A model generated the notes under the pieces. The model saw only the letters and a list, made by a program, of their open reading frames with translations, did not search any database and was not told where the DNA came from. Positions 54,806 to 64,000 of a stretch of 64,000 nt of DNA are shown here, one piece after another (position 1 is the first letter of the stretch; each line of letters begins with the position of its first letter). The stretch comes from Danxiaibacter sp048498555 (lineage in GTDB: Bacteria; Bacteroidota; Bacteroidia; Chitinophagales; Chitinophagaceae), in the NCBI GenBank assembly GCA_048498555.1, contig JBEHXT010000022.1, positions 1-64,000 of the forward strand, written 5' to 3'. The position numbers and the translations under genes were made by a program.

Positions 54806-57712
54806 ATGCGAAAATTATTTGTTCTAGTTTTTTCTCTGATATCAATGACCAGGCTTTATGCACAAGATAGCATAGTGCTGAAAAAATTAAGTCCCGTCCC
54901 TCAGAAAGTAAACGGGAGTACAGAAGTAAAAACGAGCCTGAATGGTACCTGGTATTTTAATCCTGCTCCTGAAAAAAATGCAGAGAACTCCACGGCAATT
55001 AATAAAAGCTGGGCAAAAATAGAGGTGCCGGGCGAATGGGTGATGCAGGGATTTACTGTTGTTAAAAATGCCTGGGCCGGTTATGCGCGTTCTTTTGATG
55101 TTCCCTCTGCGTGGAAAGATATGCGTGTTAAGTTACGTTGCGACGCAGTGTACAGCGAAAGCGAGATTTATATTAATGGTAAGAAGGCAGGATACCACCT
55201 CGGTGGATTTACTCCTTTTGAGTTTGACATAACAGATTTTATAAAACCAGGTGCACCTTCCAGTATTTATGTCAAGGTAAGGAATGAAAGTATTGCTGAT
55301 TCACTCGCCAGCGGCTCGCAGTATGCCGTTCACGCACTTGGCGGAATTACGCGTAAAATATCCCTGGTTGCAGTACCGGAGGTGAACATATCTTCTTTTC
55401 ACGCAGTAACTACATTTGATAAGGAATACAAAAACGCGGTATTAAAAGCCGAAATACAATTATCGAATGATGGAAAAAACGCATCAAAGAAAACAAAGGT
55501 ATCTTATGAATTATTGTCAGCCGGCAGTCAAACGATCTTCTCAAAAACAATCGATGAGAATGACATCATCAACGCAGGCACATCTCTAAACAGGTCCCTT
55601 GAATTTCCTGTAGATAATCCGCGCAAATGGGATCCGGAGCACCCCAATCTATATACATTCAGAGCGACAGTGCACTGCGATGGCAAAACAGAAACGGTAG
55701 AACGAAAAATAGGATTCAGGCAAATCGAGATAAAAGGAAATGTGATACTTGTGAATAATATGCCAGTAAAATTACGTGGCGCATGCAGACATGAAGTATC
55801 TCCATTGCGCGGCCGGTCGCTGACTAGTGAGCAATGGGTGAATGATGTGCTAATCTTCCGCGAAGAAAATGTAAACTACATCCGTACATCACATTATCCT
55901 CCGCCGGAAGAGCTTGTTACAGCATGTGACTCGCTAGGCATGTTCCTTGAAGTAGAGGCGCCTTTTTGCTGGGCTGATCAAACTAAAGTACCCGATGCTT
56001 TATACCAGTCTGCCATAATCGACCAGACACTTGACATGGTTAATTTCTTTCGTTCCAATCCATCTGTTTTGGACTGGTCGTTGGCCAACGAATCCCAGGG
56101 GGCATATAAAACATACTTCCGCAAATCAGGTGAACTTGTAAAAAAACTGGACCCGACCAGGCCAAGAAATTATAACCAATATGGCGACGAAGGAGATAAC
56201 GGCGAACTGGAATTGTATAACCTGCATTACCCGGGACCAGGCGGGCCTTCAAAATATCAGCATAGCTCCCGCCCCGTTATATTCGGAGAATACGCACACC
56301 TTAATGCCTACAACCGCCTTGAGCTGGTTACAGATCCCGGCATCCGTGATGCATGGGGCATTGGTTTCAAAAACATGTGGGAGAAGATGTATAATACCAA
56401 AGCCATAGCAGGTGGTGCGATATGGGCTGCCATTGATGATACTTTTATTCTACCTGATGGAAAAGTGGTAGGCTATGGAACCTGGGGGCCTGTTGATGGT
56501 TGGAGGAGAAGGAAACCTGAATTCTGGCATGTAAAAAAAACTTACTCTCCTGTAAAAATTCAACTGGTGGGCAACTACAAAAATGATAGCGTGCAACTGC
56601 TTCTCGAAAACAGATTACTGTTCTCTGATCTAAGCGAATGCCGCATGCAATGGAGAGCTGGAAAATATTCGGGAAGCATTCAATCCTCCGCTTTGCCCGG
56701 TACGAAAACAACTGCCTCAATAAAGATCAACGGCACGCTAACAGCGGCCGATACTATGTACATAGATGTGTATGATCCGAGAAATGTATTGATTGACCAA
56801 TATGCATTTGCTGTAGTTCCTGCAGTTAATGAAACAGATGTAAAACAAAAAAGTTCCGGAACAATAAAATACACTAACACACCGGGCGAAGTTGTTGCCA
56901 ACGCCGGCGATGTAAAGATTATGTTGAACAAGCAAAACGGCAACATCGAGTTATCTAAGAACAGCAGCACCACGCCGTTCATGCAGCTCTCAAAACTACT
57001 GTTGCTTCCATTGAATGGTGAGGGGCGCGGTACACAAATGACCGGCAAAGCACAGGTATTCGATCCATTTACCAATACGTGCGCCAACAGGATCATTAAA
57101 AAGATTGATTATAATAGCACGCAGGATAAGTTTCTCATTACGGTGCATGAAGACTACGATGAGGCTTCGGGATATGTGCGTTATGAATTCACTCCGGGTA
57201 AAGATGTGCAGGTAACTTATCGTTATACAATCAATAAAGATATCAATCCAAGACAATGGGGAATTGTTGTTGCTCTTTCTGATGACTTCAATACATTGTC
57301 ATGGAAAAGAACCGGCTTATGGAACTATTACCCCGAAGACCATATCGGCAGGTCAGCAGGAACAGCAACAGCACAAAGCCCCACGCTGTTGTCCGGACCG
57401 GCAGGCCCTGTAAAAATACCATCTACACCATGGAAAGATGACAGGAATGAACTTGGATCAAATGATTTCCGTTCAACAAAAATGAATATTACAGCAGCAG
57501 CCGTGCAAGGCGCTAATAATGACATTAAAGTAACATCAAACGGATCGCAGCATATCAGAGCCTGGAAAGAAAGCAAAAGCACCAATCTGTTAATTGCAGG
57601 TTATAGCAACTTAGGCAGTGAAGGTTTTTTCCGTGGGCATGCAGAGAAATTTGACAGGCCGTTGAAACAGGGTGATGTTATTGAAGATAGCATTCATTTT
57701 TCTATTCAATAA
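54806..57712 (+). CDS. Glycoside hydrolase family 2 beta-galactosidase (LacZ-like)
   Basis: A 968-residue exported enzyme with signal peptide MRKLFVLVFSLISMTRLYAQ. Domains: jelly roll (about 40-190), Ig-like (195-305), TIM barrel (310-590) with acid/base E429 (DWSLANESQG) and nucleophile E495 (RPVIFGEYAHLNAYN), then a linker domain and a C-terminal Bgal_small_N domain (from about 700; VKIMLNKQNGNIELSK). The long form and the last domain are those of LacZ-type beta-galactosidases. Start choice among ATGs at 54785 and 54806 is open; the second begins the signal peptide. It is the only glycosidase in PUL3, so the target probably contains beta-galactosyl units. Confidence 0.92.
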   Translation: MRKLFVLVFSLISMTRLYAQDSIVLKKLSPVPQKVNGSTEVKTSLNGTWYFNPAPEKNAENSTAINKSWAKIEVPGEWVMQGFTVVKNAWAGYARSFDVPSAWKDMRVKLRCDAVYSESEIYINGKKAGYHLGGFTPFEFDITDFIKPGAPSSIYVKVRNESIADSLASGSQYAVHALGGITRKISLVAVPEVNISSFHAVTTFDKEYKNAVLKAEIQLSNDGKNASKKTKVSYELLSAGSQTIFSKTIDENDIINAGTSLNRSLEFPVDNPRKWDPEHPNLYTFRATVHCDGKTETVERKIGFRQIEIKGNVILVNNMPVKLRGACRHEVSPLRGRSLTSEQWVNDVLIFREENVNYIRTSHYPPPEELVTACDSLGMFLEVEAPFCWADQTKVPDALYQSAIIDQTLDMVNFFRSNPSVLDWSLANESQGAYKTYFRKSGELVKKLDPTRPRNYNQYGDEGDNGELELYNLHYPGPGGPSKYQHSSRPVIFGEYAHLNAYNRLELVTDPGIRDAWGIGFKNMWEKMYNTKAIAGGAIWAAIDDTFILPDGKVVGYGTWGPVDGWRRRKPEFWHVKKTYSPVKIQLVGNYKNDSVQLLLENRLLFSDLSECRMQWRAGKYSGSIQSSALPGTKTTASIKINGTLTAADTMYIDVYDPRNVLIDQYAFAVVPAVNETDVKQKSSGTIKYTNTPGEVVANAGDVKIMLNKQNGNIELSKNSSTTPFMQLSKLLLLPLNGEGRGTQMTGKAQVFDPFTNTCANRIIKKIDYNSTQDKFLITVHEDYDEASGYVRYEFTPGKDVQVTYRYTINKDINPRQWGIVVALSDDFNTLSWKRTGLWNYYPEDHIGRSAGTATAQSPTLLSGPAGPVKIPSTPWKDDRNELGSNDFRSTKMNITAAAVQGANNDIKVTSNGSQHIRAWKESKSTNLLIAGYSNLGSEGFFRGHAEKFDRPLKQGDVIEDSIHFSIQ

Positions 57713-57819
57713 CTTGTCTCACTATTATAAGTACGATTTACGAAGTACTTGACCTTAACCAGGTTTATTTCTTGTCACATCTTACGGAATTAATATAGAC
57801 GTCACTATATTAAAATATC

Positions 57820-57852
57820 AATAAAGGCTATACTTTTTGTATAGCCTTTATT
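57820..57852. terminator. Bidirectional terminator between convergent genes
   Basis: A perfect 14-bp inverted repeat (AATAAAGGCTATAC and its complement) around a TTTTT loop, rich in A at the left and T at the right end. It lies between the GH2 stop and the end of the broken FN3 gene and can serve both strands. Confidence 0.85.
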
Positions 57853-57865
57853 GTGTTACTGCCTT

Positions 57866-58420
57866 TTATTTGACGGCTACCTGTATTGGCTGAGACAGGT
57901 TTCCTTCACCAGCATCGTTGATTGCGCGAACGGCATAATAATATGCGGTTCCCGTTGACCTCTTGTTGTCAACGTAGCTAAAGCTATCATTAGCCGAAAG
58001 GTGAATTAAGTTGAGTGAAGTGGGCCTAGTCCCTCTGAATATTTTATATCCTTTAATGGGAAGATTTCCATCAATATCAGGGCCCGTCCATTTAATAGAC
58101 ACTTCTCCAACACCGGCTACTACTTCAATTTGCGATGGCTCACCCAGTATGGAAGTTAAACTATCTGTCATAGGTTTGGGAACCTGCCTGCCCATCGTAT
58201 TCTGTGTTACGGCGTAGCTGAAGTTATTTGTTGTTCCCGGAACCGTGGTGCCAGAACTATCTGCAGTACTTTGATAATACTCATAGCCAGGCTTGGCCTC
58301 ATGCCTTCCGATTGAGGCGATAAGCGCATAGTTAAAAGAAGTATCCGGCTGCGTTGCACTTGTGTCCCCGTGATCAACAGGCCCTGCAACACCGTCACAT
58401 ACATACGAATTAGAGCCGGC
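57866..58420 (-). pseudogene. N-terminally lost fibronectin III protein fragment
   Basis: An open frame of 184 codons runs from directly after a TAA (58423-58421) to a TAA at 57868-57866, but no start codon lies where the protein features begin. The last about 95 residues form an FN3 domain (YKIFRGT, AYYYAVRAINDAGEG) close to the C-terminus of the beta-helix lipoprotein at 6812-8320. The part before it (NYALIASIGRHEAKPGYEYYQST) is also secreted-protein-like. No signal peptide exists. It looks like the tail of a larger exported glycan-active protein whose 5' part was deleted. An internal ATG at 58195 could still give a 109-residue cytoplasmic FN3 peptide, which seems unlikely to be functional. 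Confidence 0.7.
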
Positions 58421-58506
58421 TTATGTTATATAAGAATACAATTACACAGAGATGCGCGGAGTAGACACAGAGAACACGTTCCAATACTCACACCTAAACA
58501 GACTGC

Positions 58507-61500
58507 TTAATTTCTTTTGATCACTTGCAATCTCTCATTATTCTTTGCGAGTACGTACAAGGTTTTGCCGGCTTTCGTTTTTACGCTGATCATATCTCTT
58601 ATATCTCCGGAAGTTATCCAGCCGGTTTTATTCAACGGAAGCGAAGTAAATTTTCCGGCACCGGTGCCTGCCTGTACTAGACCATATGAAGCATCTTCTC
58701 TTCCTAATTGAACACGGAAAGGATAAAAGTTACCGGACAATATCAGATCATTTTTACCATCATCATTTATGTCTTCTATAGACGCACCGAATACGGGCGA
58801 CATCTGCGCTTCCATGGAAAGCTCTTTCAACCCAAATTTTTCATTACCCATATTTTCAAGAACGCAATTTTTGAGCTGCTGAACTTTCAACTCTTTCATG
58901 CCTTTCATTTGTTCAGGCGTAAAAACTTCATTAATCGTTGCGTTTGCATAGGATGCATACCTAAGGAATTTTTTCTTAAGCTGTGGCATTACTTCACTTA
59001 ACTCATCGCGCGATGGATAGGGATAACATCTCCCCTGGATAAAATAGTTTAACACCGGCATACTTACACCATTCCTGCCAAAGTCATTAACACAAAGGCT
59101 CATGGGCTCTTTTACGGATGCTTTTAATTGAGTGTTAGGCGCAAGATTTCCTAGTATAAAATCCGTGTCACCATCATTATCTATATCGCCAGGCATAATC
59201 CTCGTCCACAAACCTGCACTTTGTTCAAGCTTGTATTCTTTTGTCTTATTTATAAGCCGCCCTTTATTGTTCATATAAACTGTAACCGGCATCCAATCCC
59301 CTACTACAATCAGGTCAGGCCAACCGTCTCTATTCAGATCTGTCCAGCATGCATCTGTAACCATTCCAGCAAACTGCAAACCCGGCGCATCATGCGAAAT
59401 TGCATCTACTAATGCTAAATGATCCTTTGATGAATTATTCTTTAGCAAAAAACTTTGTGGAGAAATACCATATTTACCCGGAACAACGCGCCCACCAATA
59501 AACACATCAGGTTTTCCATCTTTATCATAATCGGCTACTGCCACACACGACTTTGATCCGGAAAATAAAGGCAATACCCCTGTTGCTTTGGCAAAGGCAC
59601 CGTTACCGTTATTGATATATAAACGGTCCTGCATCTGTGCAACAGATGAATGGGTTTCATTACCACCGCTAACTACGTAAAGGTCCTGGTCGCCATCACC
59701 ATCAAGATCAAAAAATACCGATTGAATATCTTCGCTTAAACTATCATCTTTCCATGGCTGCGAAGTTGACTCAACAAATTTTTCGCCTGCAATTTGCAGA
59801 AATAATTTTGCAGACTGGCCCATAGGAGCTCCAACAAAAACATCTTCCAACCCATCTCCATTTACATCTGCCTTGGCGAGTCGCGGCCCATCCTTTGAAA
59901 GCTGATAGGGCAACAGATACTCATGTTTAAAATCGACGTATTGATTTTCATGCTGAATGAAATTAATTCCAGATTTTTCTGTTATATCAGAAAACAATAA
60001 GCCAGTAGCATCAGCAGTTTTATCATCTTCCAAAATGCGGGGATACAATTTAATTAGTTGATTACAGGCAACATCCTTATAAGATGAAATTTTACCTGAA
60101 GGCCAGTGTACGACAATCTGCTTAACTACAGTATCTGCGCTCAGGCCAACGTGAATTATAGGATCAACACTTGACTGAAAACCTCTTGCCGGTTGCATTT
60201 CGAAAAATTGTTTTTTACCCGAAGACATTTCGATCGTCACTTTAGCTCCAAGGGCCCATCTGTTTAATCCTGTGTCCTGCAATTGAATACCTAAATAATG
60301 AGTTGTTTTATCCAGGTTTGCATTGTTTCTAAAAACGGCAGAGTTATCACCCAGATTGTTTACAATAAGATCAAGATCGCCATCATTATCAAGATCCGCA
60401 TAAGCTGCTCCATTAGAAACACTGGGCATATTTAGTCCCCATTGCTGTGTTACATTTTCAAAACTCAGATCACCTTTATTTCTGAAAATATAGTTGGGGA
60501 TTTTAGTTTGCGGCATTTCTTTTACCAGATCGCTCAACAAAACTTGTGTACCGTATTTTTCACGATATTCCTGAACGGTATAAGTGAGGAAATCCATATT
60601 GGTATAGTCGCGCAAATAACCATTGGTAATAAACAGATCCTTATTACCATCATTATCGTAATCAGCAAAAAGTGGAGACCAGCTCCAGTCTGTATTTGAA
60701 ACACCAGAAAGCTGGCCTATTTCTGAAAAAAGCGGCGCACCGTCGCCAGACACTCCCCTATTCAGCTGAAGCGTATTGCGCATGTTCTGGTGAAAATATC
60801 CGCTATCCACAAGCAGGTTATACTTATCATATTCATCAGCGCCACGCAATAGTTTTTGCCGTTTATTGTCTTCGGGCAGCATATCCAGCACCATAACATC
60901 CATTAGTCCGTCATTGTTATAGTCAGCCACATCACATCCCATTCCGAATTTGGAAATATGCCTGATCGCAGTTTTTGTAATATCCCTAAATGTACCATCG
61001 TGATTATTGAGATAGAGAAAATCCTGTTCTTCAAAATCATTCGTTGTGTAGATGTCGGGCCATCCGTCATTATTAATATCGCTAATTGCCACACCAAGGC
61101 CAAAGTTGTTTCCACCACCTTTAATTCCTGCACTTTCACTCACATCCACAAAATGTCCATTGTCATTTCTGTACAGCCTGTTACTAAAATATGGATGATG
61201 TTTAGTGCGCAGTTTACTTGTATTTGTAAATGGCGCGTAAAACATTGTTGCATGATTCAACAGGAACATATCCAGATCGCCATCTCTGTCATAATCAAAG
61301 AAAGCGGCCTGCGTAGAGTTAGTGCCGGGTGCATCCAAACCATATGCTGTTGCTTCATCACTAAAAGAAGGTATTCCATCATGAGCGCCATTGTTAATAA
61401 ACAATTGATTTGCTCTTGATGCTACATCTCCCTTTCCTGAATAACACACATAAATATCCAGCAAGCCGTCACCGTTTACATCTGCCATTGTTACACCGGT

Positions 61501-61848
61501 TTTCCATCCATCCCTTCCGTCAACGCCTGCTTTTTCAGTTATATCCTCAAAATGCATATTGCCTTTGTTCAGGTATAATTTATTCTTTACCTGGTTGCCG
61601 GTGAAATAAATATCCGCTAACCCATCGTTATTAATATCGCCAATAGCAACCCCGCCTCCGTTATACATGTACTCAAAATTGAGCACGTTCAACTCATCTG
61701 TTTCTGTAATAGTATTCTTGAAGTCAATTCCCGAAGCAACTGTTACATCCGTAAATAAAGCCGGAGTTTCCTGCCTGCATGATATTGACATACCATAAGC
61801 GCAAACAATTAAAAAACACATTATACTGCGTGTGCGAAGAAAATCCAT
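58507..61848 (-). CDS. FG-GAP/VCBS repeat lipoprotein with ASPIC/UnbV domain (PUL4)
   Basis: A 1113-residue paralogue of the PUL2 lipoprotein at 27848-31138. The signal ends in GMSISC (lipobox cysteine C24 from this ATG). The chain has the same order: calcium-loop FG-GAP repeats (INNDGLADIYF, YDRDGDLDMFL, YDNDGNKDLFI), a middle ASPIC/UnbV domain (KVTIEMSSGKKQFFEMQPARGF, IVVHWPSGK), then more repeats. Start is the ATG at 61848; a TTG nine bases upstream extends the frame. It follows its SusD after a 305-bp repeat-rich gap, as in PUL2. Role unproven; a surface glycan-binding partner of SusC/SusD is inferred from the repeated gene order. Confidence 0.9.
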   Translation of the reverse strand: MDFLRTRSIMCFLIVCAYGMSISCRQETPALFTDVTVASGIDFKNTITETDELNVLNFEYMYNGGGVAIGDINNDGLADIYFTGNQVKNKLYLNKGNMHFEDITEKAGVDGRDGWKTGVTMADVNGDGLLDIYVCYSGKGDVASRANQLFINNGAHDGIPSFSDEATAYGLDAPGTNSTQAAFFDYDRDGDLDMFLLNHATMFYAPFTNTSKLRTKHHPYFSNRLYRNDNGHFVDVSESAGIKGGGNNFGLGVAISDINNDGWPDIYTTNDFEEQDFLYLNNHDGTFRDITKTAIRHISKFGMGCDVADYNNDGLMDVMVLDMLPEDNKRQKLLRGADEYDKYNLLVDSGYFHQNMRNTLQLNRGVSGDGAPLFSEIGQLSGVSNTDWSWSPLFADYDNDGNKDLFITNGYLRDYTNMDFLTYTVQEYREKYGTQVLLSDLVKEMPQTKIPNYIFRNKGDLSFENVTQQWGLNMPSVSNGAAYADLDNDGDLDLIVNNLGDNSAVFRNNANLDKTTHYLGIQLQDTGLNRWALGAKVTIEMSSGKKQFFEMQPARGFQSSVDPIIHVGLSADTVVKQIVVHWPSGKISSYKDVACNQLIKLYPRILEDDKTADATGLLFSDITEKSGINFIQHENQYVDFKHEYLLPYQLSKDGPRLAKADVNGDGLEDVFVGAPMGQSAKLFLQIAGEKFVESTSQPWKDDSLSEDIQSVFFDLDGDGDQDLYVVSGGNETHSSVAQMQDRLYINNGNGAFAKATGVLPLFSGSKSCVAVADYDKDGKPDVFIGGRVVPGKYGISPQSFLLKNNSSKDHLALVDAISHDAPGLQFAGMVTDACWTDLNRDGWPDLIVVGDWMPVTVYMNNKGRLINKTKEYKLEQSAGLWTRIMPGDIDNDGDTDFILGNLAPNTQLKASVKEPMSLCVNDFGRNGVSMPVLNYFIQGRCYPYPSRDELSEVMPQLKKKFLRYASYANATINEVFTPEQMKGMKELKVQQLKNCVLENMGNEKFGLKELSMEAQMSPVFGASIEDINDDGKNDLILSGNFYPFRVQLGREDASYGLVQAGTGAGKFTSLPLNKTGWITSGDIRDMISVKTKAGKTLYVLAKNNERLQVIKRN

Positions 61849-61900
61849 TGTTATCAAAAAATTTCGACAGTTTAATTAATAGCAAACACTTTCTATACAA

Positions 61901-62150
61901 GTACGAATTACGAAGTACGAAGTACGTTAAGTGCAGCAGCCTACTTTGTATGGTTCACACTGCTATGCAAATAGGAACTACGAAGTACGTTGGGTGTAGC
62001 ACCATGCTTATATTGCTAACAGCACAATCATCAACTTTCGATTTGTCAGCATGTTTCACCTAACGTACTTCGTATTTCGTACTTTACACGACGATGCGAT
62101 ATCACATCTAACATCGAACATCTAACACCGTACATCTAACATCTTACACC
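61901..62150. repeat. TACGAAGTACG / ACATCTAACA repeat block
   Basis: Three copies of TACGAARTACGAAGTACGTT: 61901-61934, 61973-61997 and, inverted, 62058-62085. They are followed by tandem ACATCTAACA-type units (62103-62150). Copies at 61901 and 62058 can pair as a long hairpin. The block fills the whole gap between susD and the FG-GAP gene. Confidence 0.75.
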
Positions 62151-62153
62151 GCC

Positions 62154-63809
62154 TCACCATCCGGGATTCTGATTTCCCTGCAATTTGGGGTTTTGGTCCA
62201 AAGCGTTAGATGGTATTGGAAAAAGATAATCGCGTTGGTCATTAAACACTCTTTTACCATTGTAAGCCTCAACCTTTTCATACTTCCAATTACCTGCAGA
62301 ACCTGTTATTTTCATACCATGTAACGTAGTATTAAGCACTTGCGCACCAATTTTCCACCTAATGATATCGAAATAACGTTTTCCTTCGAAAGCAAGCTCT
62401 ATCCTGCGTTCATGCCTGATGCGCTTTCTCATATCATCCTTCGTAAGCCCTGTTGGCAGATCTGCCAGGCCACCTCTTTTTCTCAACTCATTTATTTTTC
62501 CATAGACTTCAGTGGCCGGCCCTGCAAGCTCGTTCTGCGCTTCTGCAAAATTCAGATACACTTCTGCAAGCCTGAACAGTACAGCGTTTGTACCGTTAAT
62601 TGGTTTACCATAGTAGTTTGTTTCAGATGGAGTAAGTGTTGGATCAAGATACTTGTGAAAATAATATCCGGTCTGTGTTCCCTGGTGAGAAAAATTGATA
62701 TCGAAGTTATTACTGTAAACGTTGATAGCAGGATCATAGTAGGTCCACACTTTACCACCCCTCCAATCAGAACCATTGTACAGGATTGATGCATAGAAGC
62801 GATTGTCGCGGCCGGTATAAGGTTCCGCAGCATGAGATGGATCGGTCGCAGGTTTTCCATCAGTAAATTCGTAATCATCAATTAACTCCTGTGTAGGTTG
62901 AATGTGTCCCCAACCTGCCGCAATATTTGATGCAGGATCTACACGCGGGCTTAAAAACACTTCAGCGGAATGCCCTTTTGTTTTTCCATCGAAGGGTATA
63001 TCAAGTATTACCTCTGAATTATCTTCTCCTGCGGGAATAAACATTGTATTGTAGTCGCCCAACGCATACTTGCCCAAAGAAAAGATCTCATTACAAGAAG
63101 AAATACAATCCTGCCATTTTGATGCATACAGTTCCACTTCACTTTTCAATGCGAGCGCGGCGCCTTTTGTTATGCGACCATCATCTTTTCCATCACTCCA
63201 GGTTACAGGCAATGCCCCGGCGGCATCCGATAGGTCTTTCTGAATAAACTGCACGCATTGATCATAGCTGCTCCGTGGATAGTTTAACGTGTCACCAGAT
63301 GATTTATCCAGCGGCACTTCTATAATTGGCACACCACCAAAAAAGTTTACAAGCCAGCTATACCAGTATGCTCTGAAGAATCTGGCTTGTGCCACCATCA
63401 GATCTTTCTGTTCCTGTGTAGCATCCGGAATTTCCGGCGTGTTTTTCAAAACGATATTACATTTTCGAATCTGGGCATAACAACTGCTCCACCAGCTATT
63501 CACAGGAGAGCTTGTACTGTTAAAGTTCCGTGGCGCAATTGACGCCAATGATGTAACCCAGTTAAATGTTGGAAACTGGTTATCGCTCCAGTTATCAAAC
63601 GGATCATAACCAAACAACAGGAAGTCTGAAGGAAGTCCCGCATAAATATCATTTACAAAAAGATTGGCATTGGTATATGAACCCCATATTGTTTTATCAG
63701 ACGGGCTTGCCGGTGTTGTCTCAAGGAAATCTTTTTTACAAGCGCCCAAAGATGAACAGAGTATTACTGCAACAAGTAACCGCTTAGATCTATTCTTTAA
63801 AAATTGCAT
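62154..63809 (-). CDS. SusD/RagB-type lipoprotein (PUL4)
   Basis: A 551-residue outer-membrane lipoprotein, lipobox SLGAC with C24. Typical SusD segments are present: helices LFVNDIYAGLPSDF and VAQARFFRAYWYSWLVNFFG, the C-terminal LFRLAEVYLNFAEAQNELAG, and ERRIELAFEGKRYFDIIRWK. It lies 19 bp downstream of the SusC that runs out of the window. The substrate is not indicated by any enzyme inside the window. Confidence 0.96.
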   Translation of the reverse strand: MQFLKNRSKRLLVAVILCSSLGACKKDFLETTPASPSDKTIWGSYTNANLFVNDIYAGLPSDFLLFGYDPFDNWSDNQFPTFNWVTSLASIAPRNFNSTSSPVNSWWSSCYAQIRKCNIVLKNTPEIPDATQEQKDLMVAQARFFRAYWYSWLVNFFGGVPIIEVPLDKSSGDTLNYPRSSYDQCVQFIQKDLSDAAGALPVTWSDGKDDGRITKGAALALKSEVELYASKWQDCISSCNEIFSLGKYALGDYNTMFIPAGEDNSEVILDIPFDGKTKGHSAEVFLSPRVDPASNIAAGWGHIQPTQELIDDYEFTDGKPATDPSHAAEPYTGRDNRFYASILYNGSDWRGGKVWTYYDPAINVYSNNFDINFSHQGTQTGYYFHKYLDPTLTPSETNYYGKPINGTNAVLFRLAEVYLNFAEAQNELAGPATEVYGKINELRKRGGLADLPTGLTKDDMRKRIRHERRIELAFEGKRYFDIIRWKIGAQVLNTTLHGMKITGSAGNWKYEKVEAYNGKRVFNDQRDYLFPIPSNALDQNPKLQGNQNPGW

Positions 63810-63828
63810 ATTGTACGTCTTGAGAAAT

Positions 63829-64000
63829 TTAAAAATTAATGTTTACGCCTACAGCAAATGTTTTCGTTTGAGGATAGTAATCTGTAGTTGAAGGCGTTTC
63901 CGGATCGATGTATTTGGTTTTCGTAAATGTGAGCAGGTTTTGTCCTGCTACATAAACCCTTGCGCCTTTAATACCTGTGGCTGCCGGAAGTTTACCAAAG
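63829..64000 (-). CDS. C-terminal end of a SusC/RagA transporter (PUL4, partial)
   Basis: The last 56 codons of a frame that continues beyond the window. The translated tail, GARVYVAGQNLLTFTKTK followed by DPETPS and ending FAVGVNINF, is the standard SusC terminal strand pattern with a final phenylalanine, and it directly precedes a SusD. The N-terminal part is outside the window, so signal peptide and plug cannot be seen. Confidence 0.93.
   Translation of the reverse strand, partial: FGKLPAATGIKGARVYVAGQNLLTFTKTKYIDPETPSTTDYYPQTKTFAVGVNINF

Noticed and set aside
58207..58404. A 65-codon frame next to the FN3 fragment
   Set aside because: The FN3 protein frame is open through the same stretch in another phase and continues the exported-protein composition, so this frame is a shadow.

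Overview
The window comes from a Bacteroidota chromosome, most likely a Chitinophagaceae-type soil or plant-associated glycan degrader. The support is direct: four SusC/SusD pairs (one cut by the window edge), two hybrid two-component sensors, almost no Shine-Dalgarno sequences, several promoters of the Bacteroidota type (-33 TTTG, -7 TAnnTTTG), and lipoprotein signals on all SusD proteins. No rRNA, integrase, transposase, prophage or CRISPR array was seen.

Layout. 1-6.1 kb is housekeeping: a VOC-family protein, a fused alpha/beta E1 2-oxoacid dehydrogenase, two tandem DUF1573 proteins, a class I aminotransferase that looks leaderless, and tRNA-Met(CAT) with its own promoter and terminator. 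6.8-8.3 kb is a beta-helix/FN3 lipoprotein. 8.4-24.6 kb is polysaccharide utilisation locus 1 (PUL1), on the minus strand: SusC, SusD, a small SGNH esterase, a GH2 enzyme, a large SGNH esterase, an FAD oxidoreductase, a six-hairpin-glycosidase-like protein and a sodium:solute symporter. A divergent LacI regulator with an unusual N-terminal zinc ribbon follows at 25.1-26.2 kb. Between it and susC lie two overlapping palindromes that look like its operators.

26.3-38.9 kb is PUL2, on the minus strand, and reads as a fructan locus: MFS sugar porter, PfkB sugar kinase, SusC, SusD, a 1096-residue FG-GAP/ASPIC lipoprotein and a GH32 fructanase. A HAD phosphatase (39.1-39.9 kb) and a hybrid sensor with a periplasmic sugar-binding domain (40.2-43.0 kb, similar in architecture to the B. 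thetaiotaomicron fructose sensor BT1754) flank it. 43.4-57.7 kb is PUL3: a propeller-type hybrid sensor, SusC, SusD, then a PepSY-like protein, a polysaccharide deacetylase and a GH2 beta-galactosidase. 57.9-64 kb is PUL4, on the minus strand and cut by the window edge: the end of a SusC, a SusD, a second FG-GAP/ASPIC lipoprotein, and an N-terminally lost FN3 fragment.

How it works together. Each SusC/SusD pair would import oligosaccharides across the outer membrane, the secreted esterases and glycosidases trim them, inner-membrane transporters (SSS in PUL1, MFS in PUL2) take up sugars, and the kinase phosphorylates the hexose. Control appears to be LacI-type for PUL1 and by hybrid two-component systems for PUL2 and PUL3. 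The most unusual non-coding structure is a gap-free 247-bp repeat, about 94% identical by hand alignment, found in the same orientation downstream of two different susD genes 21 kb apart. Several families of short degenerate repeats also fill the intergenic regions.
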